A program made the translations under genes and the position numbers. A stretch of 64,000 nt of DNA from contig CAKVOK010000001.1 in NCBI GenBank assembly GCA_934792465.1, forward strand, positions 1 to 64,000. Reading direction: 5' to 3'. The stretch is from an uncultured Clostridia bacterium (GTDB lineage: Bacteria; Bacillota; Clostridia; RUG12999). The notes beneath the pieces were generated by a model that had not been told where the DNA came from, ran no database searches, and was given only the letters and a program-made list of their open reading frames with translations. The number at the start of each line of letters is the position of its first letter. Positions within the stretch are counted from its first letter, which is position 1. Below are positions 1 to 8,191 of the stretch, piece by piece.

Positions 1-10
1 CTGTTTTTAG

Positions 11-57
11 GTGTGAAACCGAAGGTTTCACACAAATGGTTTCGCAAAACCATTTGT
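11..57. repeat. Two back-to-back perfect hairpins
   Basis: GTGTGAAACC (11-20) pairs with GGTTTCACAC (24-33) around a 3-base loop, and ACAAATGGTTT (32-42) pairs with AAACCATTTGT (47-57) around a 4-base loop. They lie beyond the metQ terminator at the window edge. They could be the end of a dispersed element or the terminator of a gene left of the window; no T-run follows directly, so the role is open. Confidence 0.5.
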
Positions 58-107
58 TCAGTAGACATTATTTATGTTCATAAGGCTGCCTCCTTTCAAA
101 AGAAATA

Positions 108-129
108 CGGCTCTGCCATTGCAAAGCCG
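108..129 (-). terminator. Terminator of the metNIQ operon
   Basis: A stem CGGCT..TGC / GCA.AGCCG with a 4-base loop lies 26 bases beyond the metQ stop. On the minus strand it is followed by TATTTCTTTT. The T-run is imperfect, so termination is likely but not certain. Confidence 0.6.
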
Positions 130-154
130 CTAATTATTTTATTTTTAATTCTTA

Positions 155-1000
155 TCAGAACAGAGGTATTACTGAACCTGCGTATTTCTCTTCGATAAAC
201 GCTTTTACTTTGTCGCTCTTAAGAGCTTTTTCAAGAGCCTTTATATTCTCGTTGTTTTCGTTTCCTTCTTTAACAACCAAAATATTTGCGTATGTCTTTG
301 CGGCTTCGGAATCCTGAGCCTCTATGGCAACAGCATCGCTTTTAACGTTAAGACCTGCCTGAATCGCATAGTTGCCGTTTATAACTGCCATGTCAACATC
401 GTTCAAAGAACGTGCAAGCTGTGCTGCGTCGATTTCCTGAATGTCGAGGTTCATTTTGTTTTCGGCAATATCAATTTTTGTAGCTGTGAAGCCTGTGCCG
501 TCTTTGAGCTTTATAAGTCCCTGTGCCTGGAGCAGCAGAAGCGCACGTGCTTCGTTTGTTCCGTCATTCGGAATAGCTATTTTAGCACCGTCTTTCAGCT
601 CATCGAGAGTTTTTGTTTTTCCCGGATAAAGACCGAACGGCTCATAGTGTATTGCCGCAACCTCTACAAGATGTGTTTTGTTTTCTTTGTTAAAATCGTT
701 AAGATATTGAATGTGCTGGAAATAGTTTGCGTCCAAATCGCCGTTTTCAACAGCTGTGTTAGGCTGAACGTAATCGTTAAATTCCTTAATCTGAAGGTCG
801 ATGCCCTCGTCTTTGAGTATTTCTTTCGCAACTTTTAATATCTCTGCGTGAGGTGTAACCGAAGCACCTATTTTAATTACCTTTGTTTCGGTTTTTTTGC
901 CTGTGTCCGCATTGTCCTGCGTACCGCCGTTGCTGTTTCCGCAGCCGGAAAAACTCAATGCCAGAACCAATGCCGAAAATAATGCAACTAATTTTTTCAT
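155..1000 (-). CDS. metQ: Methionine ABC transporter substrate-binding lipoprotein MetQ
   Basis: Binds methionine at the outer membrane face and delivers it to MetNI. The 281-residue protein starts with a lysine-rich signal peptide and a lipobox LSFSGC, with the lipidated cysteine at residue 20, followed by a Ser/Asn/Gly linker. The remainder matches the NlpA/MetQ family (VIKIGASVTPHAEIL, NLDIQEIDAAQLARSL and a C-terminal KAFIEEKYAGSVIPLF, the usual end of this family). It is the last gene of metN-metI-metQ on the minus strand. A 145-base gap separates it from metI and holds a structured leader RNA directly at the ribosome site. Length is normal. Substrate could be D- or L-methionine or a related amino acid; family assignment is secure. 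Confidence 0.95.
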   Translation of the reverse strand: MKKLVALFSALVLALSFSGCGNSNGGTQDNADTGKKTETKVIKIGASVTPHAEILKVAKEILKDEGIDLQIKEFNDYVQPNTAVENGDLDANYFQHIQYLNDFNKENKTHLVEVAAIHYEPFGLYPGKTKTLDELKDGAKIAIPNDGTNEARALLLLQAQGLIKLKDGTGFTATKIDIAENKMNLDIQEIDAAQLARSLNDVDMAVINGNYAIQAGLNVKSDAVAIEAQDSEAAKTYANILVVKEGNENNENIKALEKALKSDKVKAFIEEKYAGSVIPLF

Positions 1001-1008
1001 AATGTAAT

Positions 1009-1082
1009 CTCCATTCCGCCGCCCTGTACGGCATAAATTTTTTATTTAAATCTCTTATCCCAGGGAAAACTGATAAGGGATT
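1009..1082 (-). promoter_or_regulatory. Structured kissing-loop leader before metQ (copy 1)
   Basis: Read on the minus strand. Stem P1 is 1080-1072 with 1059-1051 (TCCCTTATC / GATAAGAGA, one C-A mismatch). Its loop contains CCCTG (1065-1061). Hairpin P2 is GCCG (1032-1029) with CGGC (1021-1018) around loop TACAGGG. Loop CAGGG (1026-1022) is exactly complementary to CCCTG in the P1 loop, giving five possible loop-loop pairs. The Shine-Dalgarno GGAG (1012-1009) begins six bases after P2 and lies eight bases from the ATG. Very similar elements precede nusA (28504-28580) and spoIIAB (41320-41392). Function unknown; translational control of metQ is the inference. Confidence 0.75.
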
Positions 1083-1145
1083 ATTCCAAACTGTTTCAAT
1101 GACTGCTGCCCGCAAATATCTGCATATAACAAATTGTTCGGGGTA

Positions 1146-1808
1146 TTACTTTATACGCTTGTCGGTTCTTTTTGCAACAAACATACCTATTTCCTGAAGC
1201 AGCTGCACTATGATAACGAGAAGTACAACAGTGACAAGCATTATATCGTTCTGATAACGGTAATAACCGTAGTTAATGCCTATTGTTCCGAGTCCGCCGC
1301 CGCCTACGAAGCCTGCCATTGCCGAATAGCCGAGAATCGTTGTAACGGCGATTGCACTGCCGACTATGAGCGATGGCTTTGCTTCCGGAAGAAGCACTTT
1401 CATTACTATTTCAAAAGGTGAAGCGCCCATAGACTGCGCCGCTTCTATTACTCCGCCGTCAACCTCTTTTATCGAGGATTCCACCATTCTTGCTATGAAC
1501 GGTGCGGCAGACACAACGAGCGGAACTATCGTAGCCGTAGAACCGAGGCTTGTACCTACAAGAAAGCGTGTAAACGGGATTATCGCAACCAAGAGTATTA
1601 TAAACGGTACGGAACGCAAGAAGTTTATTACGAAACCCAATACCGCATTCACGGCCTTCATGGGTTTGATTCCGTTTTTGTCCGTAACGCTTAAGAGAAC
1701 GCCGAGCGGAAGCCCGAGTATATACGCTATAAGTGCCGAAACAAGCGTCATATAGATTGTTTCGAGAGTTCCCTGCAAAAGGAGGTGTAAAATTTCAGAA
1801 TTAAGCAT
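1146..1808 (-). CDS. metI: Methionine ABC transporter permease MetI
   Basis: Membrane channel subunit of the MetNIQ importer, 220 residues, the usual MetI size. About five hydrophobic segments are visible. The permease coupling motif region reads EAAQSMGASPFEIVMKVLLP (EAA loop contacting the ATPase), followed by a GGGGLG segment typical of MetI. The start overlaps the end of metN by eight bases, consistent with translational coupling. It is downstream of metN and upstream of metQ on the minus strand. The family and partner assignment are clear from sequence and context. Confidence 0.95.
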   Translation of the reverse strand: MLNSEILHLLLQGTLETIYMTLVSALIAYILGLPLGVLLSVTDKNGIKPMKAVNAVLGFVINFLRSVPFIILLVAIIPFTRFLVGTSLGSTATIVPLVVSAAPFIARMVESSIKEVDGGVIEAAQSMGASPFEIVMKVLLPEAKPSLIVGSAIAVTTILGYSAMAGFVGGGGLGTIGINYGYYRYQNDIMLVTVVLLVIIVQLLQEIGMFVAKRTDKRIK

Positions 1809-2808
1809 TAAAATCTTCCTCCTTGTAATTAATATTTATTTTATCAAGATAAGATAAAATGCGTTTTTGTGAGCTTTCATCGTTCGGCAACTGCAAAACC
1901 ATCTGTCCGAAAGCCTTGCCGTCAATATTTTTTGTATCCGCAAACAAAATATTCACGGGTGTTCGGCATTCGAGAGTCATATTTGAAATGACGGGTTCAA
2001 ACGAGGATTCGCCGTCGAATACGATTCGTATTGTATGCTTGCCTTCAATACGCTTTACAGCTTCGCCTTTCGGCAGAATCAGCTGTTTTGCTATGTCCGA
2101 GGACGGATTTAAAAATACGTCTTTTACATTGCCCATTTCTACGATATGGCTTTTGTCTATTACGGCAACACGGTTGCATATTTTTTCAATAACGCTCATT
2201 TCATGCGTGATTACGATTATTGTTACGCCGAGCGTTTCGTTTATGCTTTGCAAAAGCTCCAGGATGGAAGCGGTTGTGTTCGGGTCGAGTGCGCTTGTCG
2301 CTTCATCGCACAAAAGAACCTGCGGCCTTGTTGCAAGTGCTCTGGCAATTGCAACACGCTGTTTCTGACCGCCGGAAAGCTGCGACGGATAGGATTTTTC
2401 TTTATCCGCAAGTCCGACAAGCTTCAAAAGCTCACGTGCACGCTTTACGGCATCATGCTTCGGAGTTCCGGCAATTTCGAGCGGAAAACATATGTTTTTC
2501 AGTGCCGTTCGCTGCTCCAATAGGTTGAAGTTTTGAAAAATCATTCCTATGGACTGCCGTGCTTCTCTCAGTTTTTTTGCGGAAAGACTGCCGAGTGTCA
2601 TGCCGTTGAACACGACTTCGCCCGCCGTTGGCTGTTCGAGATAGTTTATACAGCGCACAAGCGTGCTTTTGCCTGCTCCGGAAAGACCTATAATACCGAA
2701 TATTTCGCCCTTTTGTATATCCAGATTGATGTTGTCGAGGGCGGTTAAGCTGCCGTTTTTCGTTATGTATGTTTTATTCAGATTTTTAATTTTGATAATG
2801 TTTTCCAT
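1801..2808 (-). CDS. metN: Methionine ABC transporter ATP-binding protein MetN
   Basis: ATPase that powers MetNIQ, on the cytoplasmic side. Walker A GLSGAGKST at residues 41-49, Q-loop FQNFNLL, signature LSGGQKQRV and Walker B VLLCDEATSALDP are all present. The C-terminal 80 residues look like the NIL domain that senses intracellular methionine in this family. I chose the second of two in-frame ATGs (2808) because it is six bases from the GGAGG, whereas the ATG at 2814 touches it. The protein is then 335 residues, normal length. First gene of the operon; a consensus-like promoter lies 38 bases upstream. The short leader holds no SAM riboswitch. Confidence 0.94.
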   Translation of the reverse strand: MENIIKIKNLNKTYITKNGSLTALDNINLDIQKGEIFGIIGLSGAGKSTLVRCINYLEQPTAGEVVFNGMTLGSLSAKKLREARQSIGMIFQNFNLLEQRTALKNICFPLEIAGTPKHDAVKRARELLKLVGLADKEKSYPSQLSGGQKQRVAIARALATRPQVLLCDEATSALDPNTTASILELLQSINETLGVTIIVITHEMSVIEKICNRVAVIDKSHIVEMGNVKDVFLNPSSDIAKQLILPKGEAVKRIEGKHTIRIVFDGESSFEPVISNMTLECRTPVNILFADTKNIDGKAFGQMVLQLPNDESSQKRILSYLDKININYKEEDFNA

Positions 2809-2845
2809 TTGCATCCTCCTTGTTATTTAGAGGTATAGTAAATTA

Positions 2846-2874
2846 ATTGTATCATAAAAGCCTTTGTTTTTCAA
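2846..2874 (-). promoter_or_regulatory. Promoter of metNIQ
   Basis: Minus strand TTGAAA (2874-2869), 17 bases, TACAAT (2851-2846). The predicted leader is only about 35 bases, too short for an S-box or T-box. Confidence 0.7.
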
Positions 2875-3024
2875 GTATTTTCCCGAAATATTGCTCCGAA
2901 GAATTTCAAATTCGTAAATTTATACAAAAAAATAATAAATATGAATAGAATTTTTAATAACAATTTTTCTTGAAAATGTGGTAAAATATATATGTATATT
3001 TGTATAGGGGAGGACTTAATTGTG

Positions 3025-3510
3025 ATGCATTTATATATCGGAAACGGAAAAGGAAAGACAACGGCCGCTATAGGGCTTGCGGTAAGAATGGCGGGCAGGG
3101 GCGGAAAGGTTCTGTTTATGCAATTTTTGAAAGACGGCACAAGCGGAGAAATTAGGGTGCTGAAAAAAATTGCCGAGGTGAAACACTGCTACAACAGCAG
3201 TAAATTTCTGTTTGAAATGGATTCGGCGGAAAGAGAGCAGGTTCGGGAGGATATTTTGAGTATGCTTGCCGATGTCGATGTATCGAAATACAATCTTATA
3301 GTAATGGACGAGGTTTTGGATTGTATTATAGAAAGATTGATTTCGGAAAGAGAGCTTTCAAAATTCTTTGAATCGAATGCGGAAATAGTTCTGACGGGTC
3401 GGAGTGCTTCCGAAAAAATGAAGGAAAGAGCCGATTATATTTCAGATATTGTGAATATAAAGCATCCGTTCAGCCGCGGCGTAAAGGCGAGAATGGGTAT
3501 TGAATACTGA
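3025..3510 (+). CDS. cobO: Corrinoid adenosyltransferase, CobO/BtuR type
   Basis: Transfers the adenosyl group of ATP to cob(I)alamin or cob(I)yrinic acid diamide, making coenzyme B12 forms in the cytosol. The P-loop GNGKGKTT sits at the N-terminus, MDEV is the Walker B-like segment, and LTGR plus the closing HPFSRGVKARMGIEY are typical of the family end. At 161 residues it is somewhat shorter than the usual 170-200. The ATG at 3025 follows GGGGAGG by 8-9 bases; a GTG at 3022 is an alternative. It stands alone between metNIQ and pckA, with no other cobalamin gene in the window, so it may serve salvage of imported corrinoids. Confidence 0.85.
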   Translation: MHLYIGNGKGKTTAAIGLAVRMAGRGGKVLFMQFLKDGTSGEIRVLKKIAEVKHCYNSSKFLFEMDSAEREQVREDILSMLADVDVSKYNLIVMDEVLDCIIERLISERELSKFFESNAEIVLTGRSASEKMKERADYISDIVNIKHPFSRGVKARMGIEY

Positions 3511-3644
3511 TATTTTGAGGTTTTTGTCGGTTTTTTCGGAATGTGTATATAAAAAGTTGCTGTGCATATTTCACAATGAAACAATTCAACAATTGAGCCG
3601 CTGACGGAAATTTTTATAAAAACGTAGAATATTTTTTAAAATTG

Positions 3645-3673
3645 TTGACAAAGTGCGGTTCAGATGTTATAAT
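3645..3673 (+). promoter_or_regulatory. Consensus promoter of pckA
   Basis: TTGACA (3645-3650), 17 bases, TATAAT (3668-3673), a full sigma-A consensus. The region 3511-3803 carries no gene. The leader of about 125 bases contains a short hairpin CCGCC-ggaaa-GGCGG (3746-3760) whose role is unknown. Confidence 0.85.
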
Positions 3674-3803
3674 ATTGCTGTATAATAAAATGAGCATGGT
3701 TTTACATAATTAATATGAGATATGCTTAAAACGAATGTCCATCTTCCGCCGGAAAGGCGGAGAGATTACAATTGGATAAATAAAAAGAAAGAGGTAAAGA
3801 AAA

Positions 3804-5408
3804 ATGAAAAAAATTGATTTGAGTAAGTACGGCATTTCCGGCACAACGGAAATTGTTTACAATCCTTCTTACGAAGTGCTTTTCGAGGAAGAAACAAAAC
3901 CGAATCTTGAGGGTTTTGAAAAAGGTCAGGTAAGCGAACTCGGCGCAGTAAACGTTATGACGGGCGTATACACGGGACGCTCACCTAAAGATAAATTTAT
4001 CGTTGTTGATGAAAATTCAAAAGAGAATGTTTGGTGGACATCTGACGAATATAAGAACGATAACCACCCTGCAACGGAGGAAGCTTGGAAAGCCGTTAAA
4101 GATATTGCAATCAAAGAGCTTTCGAACAAAAGACTTTTCGTTGTTGACGCATTCTGCGGCACAAACAAAGATACACGTATGGCAATACGTTTCATAGTTG
4201 AAGTTGCATGGCAGGCACATTTCGTAACGAATATGTTCATTAAGCCTACGGCAGAAGAACTCGAAACATTTGAACCTGATTTCGTTGTATACAACGCTTC
4301 AAAAGCAAAAGTTGAAAATTATAAAGAACTCGGATTGAATTCCGAAACAGCGGTAATGTTCAACATTACAAGCCGTGAACAGGTTATTGTAAACACATGG
4401 TACGGCGGAGAAATGAAAAAAGGTATGTTCTCCATGATGAACTACTACCTCCCGCTCAAAGGCATTGCTTCCATGCACTGCTCCGCAAACACGGATATGG
4501 ACGGCAAAAACACAGCTATATTCTTCGGTCTTTCCGGTACGGGAAAAACAACGCTTTCGACAGACCCGAAACGTCTGCTTATCGGCGATGACGAACACGG
4601 CTGGGACGACAACGGTGTATTCAACTTTGAGGGCGGCTGCTATGCTAAGGTTATCAACCTTGACAAAGATTCCGAACCGGATATCTACAACGCTATCAAA
4701 CGTGATGCACTTCTTGAAAACGTAACTCTCGATAAAGACGGCAAAATTGATTTTGACGACAAGAGCGTAACGGAAAATACACGTGTATCTTATCCGATAA
4801 ATCACATAAAGAATATCGTTCGCCCTGTTTCGGCAGCTCCGGACGCTAAGAATGTAATCTTCCTTTCGGCAGACGCATTCGGCGTACTTCCTCCGGTATC
4901 TATCCTTACACCGGAACAGACGCAGTATTATTTCCTTTCGGGCTTCACGGCAAAGCTTGCAGGTACGGAACGCGGAATCACAGAACCCACACCGACATTC
5001 TCGGCTTGCTTCGGTCAGGCATTCCTCGAACTGCACCCGACAAAATATGCTGAAGAACTCGTTAAGAAAATGAAAAAGAGCGGCGCTAAAGCATATCTCG
5101 TAAACACAGGCTGGAACGGCACGGGCAAACGTATTTCCATAAAAGACACAAGAGGTATCATAGACGCTATATTAAACGGAGATATCGCAAACGCTCCGAC
5201 AAAGAAAATACCTTTCTTCAACTTTGAAGTTCCGACAGAGCTTCCGGGCGTTGATAAGAACATTCTCGACCCGAGAGATACTTATGCAAATCCGTCGGAT
5301 TGGGAAGAAAAAGCACTTGATTTGGCAGGAAGATTCATTAAGAACTTCGCTAAATATGAGGGTAATGAGGCAGGAAAAGCTTTGGTTTCCGCAGGTCCTC
5401 AGAAATAA
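3804..5408 (+). CDS. pckA: Phosphoenolpyruvate carboxykinase (ATP)
   Basis: Interconverts oxaloacetate plus ATP and PEP, CO2 plus ADP in the cytosol; in anaerobic gut bacteria it often runs in the carboxylating direction. The 534 residues match the ATP-dependent family. Substrate segment GRSPKDKF is at residues 58-65, P-loop GLSGTGKTT at 242-250 and the metal-binding GDDEHGW at 261-267, followed by GFTAKLAGTERG. Start is supported by AAAGAGGTAA. It is monocistronic: a full consensus promoter is about 155 bases upstream and a strong terminator follows. The strong signals suggest high expression. The assignment is certain at family level; the direction of flux is inference. Confidence 0.97.
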   Translation: MKKIDLSKYGISGTTEIVYNPSYEVLFEEETKPNLEGFEKGQVSELGAVNVMTGVYTGRSPKDKFIVVDENSKENVWWTSDEYKNDNHPATEEAWKAVKDIAIKELSNKRLFVVDAFCGTNKDTRMAIRFIVEVAWQAHFVTNMFIKPTAEELETFEPDFVVYNASKAKVENYKELGLNSETAVMFNITSREQVIVNTWYGGEMKKGMFSMMNYYLPLKGIASMHCSANTDMDGKNTAIFFGLSGTGKTTLSTDPKRLLIGDDEHGWDDNGVFNFEGGCYAKVINLDKDSEPDIYNAIKRDALLENVTLDKDGKIDFDDKSVTENTRVSYPINHIKNIVRPVSAAPDAKNVIFLSADAFGVLPPVSILTPEQTQYYFLSGFTAKLAGTERGITEPTPTFSACFGQAFLELHPTKYAEELVKKMKKSGAKAYLVNTGWNGTGKRISIKDTRGIIDAILNGDIANAPTKKIPFFNFEVPTELPGVDKNILDPRDTYANPSDWEEKALDLAGRFIKNFAKYEGNEAGKALVSAGPQK

Positions 5409-5430
5409 TTAGGTTTAATAATAAATTCAG

Positions 5431-5463
5431 ACGGGCTGTCTTGTTGCAAGGCAGCCCGTTTTA
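5431..5463 (+). terminator. Terminator of pckA
   Basis: ACGGGCTGTCTTG pairs with CAAGGCAGCCCGT and is followed by TTTT, 22 bases after the stop codon. Confidence 0.9.
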
Positions 5464-5531
5464 AACAAAAGAAGATTTATAATAAGCTTGATTGTAAGTT
5501 TGGTTTTGTATTTTATATTTTCTGTCTGCGT

Positions 5532-5572
5532 AATAAAACCGCCGTAACACCTTGGTGTTGCGGCGGTTTTAT
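5532..5572. terminator. Bidirectional terminator
   Basis: AATAAAACCGCCG.AACACC pairs with GGTGTTGCGGCGGTTTTATT around a four-base loop. A-rich and T-rich flanks make it work in both directions. It closes the mnmM-vanW transcript from the right and backs up pckA termination. Confidence 0.85.
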
Positions 5573-5582
5573 TGATATGTTG

Positions 5583-7292
5583 TTATTCTTGTACGGCAGG
5601 TGTTTCCTCGGCTTTCGGTGTCGGAACCGCCTGTGTCGGCTGTGCCGACGGTGTATGAACTGCGTCCGGTTTGTCTGCAATCGCCGAAGAAGAAGCTTCC
5701 GCAGCTGCCGGACCTCTGCGCTGTACGCAGTTGACGGTCTTGTATCTGCTCTTTCCGAGATAATCGGTTTTTATGCATTTTCCGCCTTTGTAATAATGCT
5801 TGTATGTTTCTATGACATATCCCACTTTGCCTACCGTGTCGGTTACGACCTGCCCCGGCTTAAGCGCCGGGTCTTCCGTCACGATTGTTTCGTATCTGTT
5901 TGTTTCCTTTGTAATGTTTTCTATATCCACTTTGACGTCCGGATGCGGATTTTTGCCCAAAATGGAAACCGTAATGCCGGAATATGTGAATGTGGTTTTT
6001 ATTTTTACGGGTTCGTTCGTGTTGTTTCTGAAACGGAAATCAAGCTCGCCGCTCGAAACGGTAGCATCCTGCCCCAGAGGAACATAATGCACAACAAGAC
6101 TGTGGTTGTATCTTCTCGTCACTTCCAAATCAGCAAAAAGCACTGCCGAATAAAGTGTTGACGATACCTGGCATACGCCGCCGCCTACGTCCTGTTCTAC
6201 CTTGCCGTTGTTGTATACATTTGCAACGGTGTAGCCGTTTGCTGTTGTTATCGGTTCGATATGTGCAAGATAGCGGAATTCTTCGTCCGGATTCAGAATA
6301 ACTCCATTGATTTTTTCGGCGGCAAGGCGTACGTTGTTAAGACGTGCGGCGTTGCTGTCCGTAATCCTGGAAGTGTATGTCGAGAGCATTTCTTTGAAAA
6401 ATGCGTCCGTATTAACTGAGGTTATTTCCGGTTTTAATACCGTAAGCTCAAAATAATACGGTTCGGTGCTGCCTTCGTTTTCGGCAATAACCTGTTTTAA
6501 TGCTTCTTTGTCGAAGTCAAAACCGTTTTTGGCTTCCGTAATATACATTTTACCGTTTTCTTCTCGCGTGCCTGCGTTTTCGGCGGCACAAGCAACATTA
6601 TCGTATATTTTGTTTACATCAAACGGTTCGGGGTCTTTTTCGGTTTCCGTAACATGGATTTTTCCGTTTTTACCCGAGTTTATAATGCTTTTAAGCTCTC
6701 GAACGGCTTTTTTGCCGTCCGCAGCACTTCCTCTTTTTCCGTTTTGAAACTTGATTTTGTTATCGTTCACGGCATACGAATTTTCAATTATCGGGTTTTC
6801 GACCGACTGAGAAATGTTGTTGAAATATTCGGTGAGCATAACCGTGTTAAGTTCAGGCTCGGCATAGAGGTTTTTGCCGTTGATTTTCAGCGACAGGGTT
6901 TTGAAGAAGTTGGATATTATATTTTTGTTTCTTCCGAGCTCGTATGCGTTTTCAACGGCCTTTTTTGTTTTGTATTCGGCTATGAGGTCGGCAGATGAAA
7001 ACTCTGCCTGCGCATCGTTAAAATCGAAAGTAACGGTGAAATTTACATCTTTTAAGTGCTTGTTAAGCTTTTTTTCGGCTTCGGCTTTGCTCATGCCGCT
7101 TACGCTAAGACCGTTTATGCTGACGCCCTTTCTGATGCCGCTTCCGCTTACCGTAACGGACACAAATATGCACAAAAGTATAACGAGCAGAACAGCTCCG
7201 CCTATTATGTACGGCTTGTGCTTTTCAATTCTGCGCTTTGCCCTGCGCTCTTTATACGGATTTGTTTCTTCGTTTTGCAATTGATTCATCAT
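5583..7292 (-). CDS. VanW-family surface protein with G5-like domain
   Basis: About 569 residues. A basic cytoplasmic N-terminus is followed by one hydrophobic segment (about residues 27-50), so the bulk is probably outside the membrane. Then come two repeats resembling peptidoglycan-binding domain 4, the VanW domain with its DVGGGVCQVSSTLYSA core and YNHSLVVHYVPLGQDATV segment, and a G5-like domain ending in YRTV-type strands. The tail is rich in Ala, Pro and Ser. VanW proteins are cell-wall associated, but their chemistry is not established. The ATG at 7292 follows GGGGG by seven bases; an earlier in-frame start at 7319 overlaps mnmM. It lies 13 bases after mnmM and shares its promoter. Confidence 0.85.
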   Translation of the reverse strand: MMNQLQNEETNPYKERRAKRRIEKHKPYIIGGAVLLVILLCIFVSVTVSGSGIRKGVSINGLSVSGMSKAEAEKKLNKHLKDVNFTVTFDFNDAQAEFSSADLIAEYKTKKAVENAYELGRNKNIISNFFKTLSLKINGKNLYAEPELNTVMLTEYFNNISQSVENPIIENSYAVNDNKIKFQNGKRGSAADGKKAVRELKSIINSGKNGKIHVTETEKDPEPFDVNKIYDNVACAAENAGTREENGKMYITEAKNGFDFDKEALKQVIAENEGSTEPYYFELTVLKPEITSVNTDAFFKEMLSTYTSRITDSNAARLNNVRLAAEKINGVILNPDEEFRYLAHIEPITTANGYTVANVYNNGKVEQDVGGGVCQVSSTLYSAVLFADLEVTRRYNHSLVVHYVPLGQDATVSSGELDFRFRNNTNEPVKIKTTFTYSGITVSILGKNPHPDVKVDIENITKETNRYETIVTEDPALKPGQVVTDTVGKVGYVIETYKHYYKGGKCIKTDYLGKSRYKTVNCVQRRGPAAAEASSSAIADKPDAVHTPSAQPTQAVPTPKAEETPAVQE

Positions 7293-7305
7293 ATAATCCC
7301 CCACA

Positions 7306-7869
7306 TTAAAGTTTTTCAATAATTACCGCAATCGGCGGACAGTTCGGTCTGTTTATATATTCATGAGATATAAGCAGATATTTTTTGAAATCTACCGTTT
7401 TAAGAAATTCGTAAACCGCATTTTTTTCATCAAATCCGGAATCGCCGCCGTAATATATCCCTATAGATACGATTCCGCCGGGCTGTAAAAGCTCAAGGCA
7501 TTTGTTTATAGCACATATCGTGGTGTCGGCACGTGTTGCGATGCTGTGGTTGCCGCCCGGAAGATAGCCGAGATTGAACATTGCGGCACATATCGGTTCG
7601 GTTACATATTCGTCGATATGTTCATGCCCGGCATGAATCAGCGAAACTCTGTCCGAAAGTCCGTGCGATTCGATTAGCCTTTTCGTGTTTTCGACAGCGG
7701 CACTCTGAATGTCAAACGCCGTAACATGTCCGTTTTCTCCGGCAAGCTCCGCCAGGAAAAGCGTATCGTGTCCGTTGCCCATTGTGCAGTCAACGGCATT
7801 GCCGCCGCCCGACATGGCTTTTTCTGTATACATATGTGTAATACCGAGTGTATTTTCGGGAAGTATCAT
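7306..7869 (-). CDS. mnmM: tRNA wobble-uridine methyltransferase MnmM (YtqB-like)
   Basis: Class I SAM-dependent methyltransferase of 187 residues. The family hallmark DCTMGNGHDTLFLA is at residues 27-40, and AFDIQ marks the acidic SAM-binding loop. This pattern is that of YtqB/MnmM, shown in Bacillus and Staphylococcus to methylate 5-aminomethyl-2-thiouridine in tRNA. Later NLGYLPGG fits the family. It is the first gene of a two-gene minus transcript with the VanW protein. Its promoter overlaps a perfect 12-base inverted repeat. A different small-molecule methyltransferase role is possible but less likely. Confidence 0.8.
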   Translation of the reverse strand: MILPENTLGITHMYTEKAMSGGGNAVDCTMGNGHDTLFLAELAGENGHVTAFDIQSAAVENTKRLIESHGLSDRVSLIHAGHEHIDEYVTEPICAAMFNLGYLPGGNHSIATRADTTICAINKCLELLQPGGIVSIGIYYGGDSGFDEKNAVYEFLKTVDFKKYLLISHEYINRPNCPPIAVIIEKL

Positions 7870-7921
7870 TTTTTTCCGCCCTTTTGAAATTGAAATTATA
7901 CGTAATAATCCGTATAATTAT

Positions 7922-7950
7922 AGTATACCATAGCATTGTTACAAAATCAA
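7922..7950 (-). promoter_or_regulatory. Promoter of mnmM-vanW
   Basis: Minus strand TTGATT (7950-7945), 17 bases, TATACT (7927-7922). The -35 box is inside the inverted repeat at 7936-7966. Confidence 0.65.
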
Positions 7951-7966
7951 GAGCATTTTGTAACAA
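7936..7966. promoter_or_regulatory. Perfect 12-7-12 inverted repeat, candidate operator
   Basis: TTGTTACAAAAT (7936-7947) and ATTTTGTAACAA (7955-7966) are exact inverted copies around seven bases. The site covers the -35 region of the mnmM promoter and sits 110 bases before the response-regulator promoter. A repressor or the neighbouring OmpR-type regulator could bind here; which one is unknown. Confidence 0.55.
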
Positions 7967-8075
7967 TTACATTACAATATTGTATATAAACCGACAATAT
8001 AATGCATAATAATGAAAAATACTTTGTCAATACCTCAAAACAATTAAAATTTCTCTCTCAAATGCCGTCAGGCAC

Positions 8076-8104
8076 TTGACAAAATCCAAAATATATTATA
8101 TAAT
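8076..8104 (+). promoter_or_regulatory. Promoter of the two-component operon
   Basis: TTGACA (8076-8081), 17 bases, TATAAT (8099-8104). The leader of about 80 bases carries GCCGT..ACGGC (8149-8173) directly before GGACAAAGGAG, reminiscent of but larger than the P2 hairpin of the kissing-loop leaders. Confidence 0.8.
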
Positions 8105-8191
8105 TTACAGTGTATAATATTACAGTCATTAGATAAATCGCTTGCCGTGTCTTGTATCGATACGGAACGGCGGACAAAGGAGCCGGACATT

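Noticed and set aside
2815..2870. S-box (SAM riboswitch) before metN
   Set aside because: The distance from promoter to start codon is far too short and no S-box helices are seen.
3746..3760. Riboswitch in the pckA leader
   Set aside because: Only one small CCGCC/GGCGG hairpin is present and no known riboswitch pattern was recognised.
7936..7966. Rex operator
   Set aside because: Clostridial Rex sites have the two half-sites about six bases apart (TTGTTAnnnnnnTAACAA); here TTGTTA and TAACAA are 19 bases apart.
8149..8181. Sixth copy of the leader element before the response regulator
   Set aside because: GCCGT/ACGGC and GGACAAAGGAG are similar, but the loop is about 20 bases with another palindrome inside and no P1 stem is visible.
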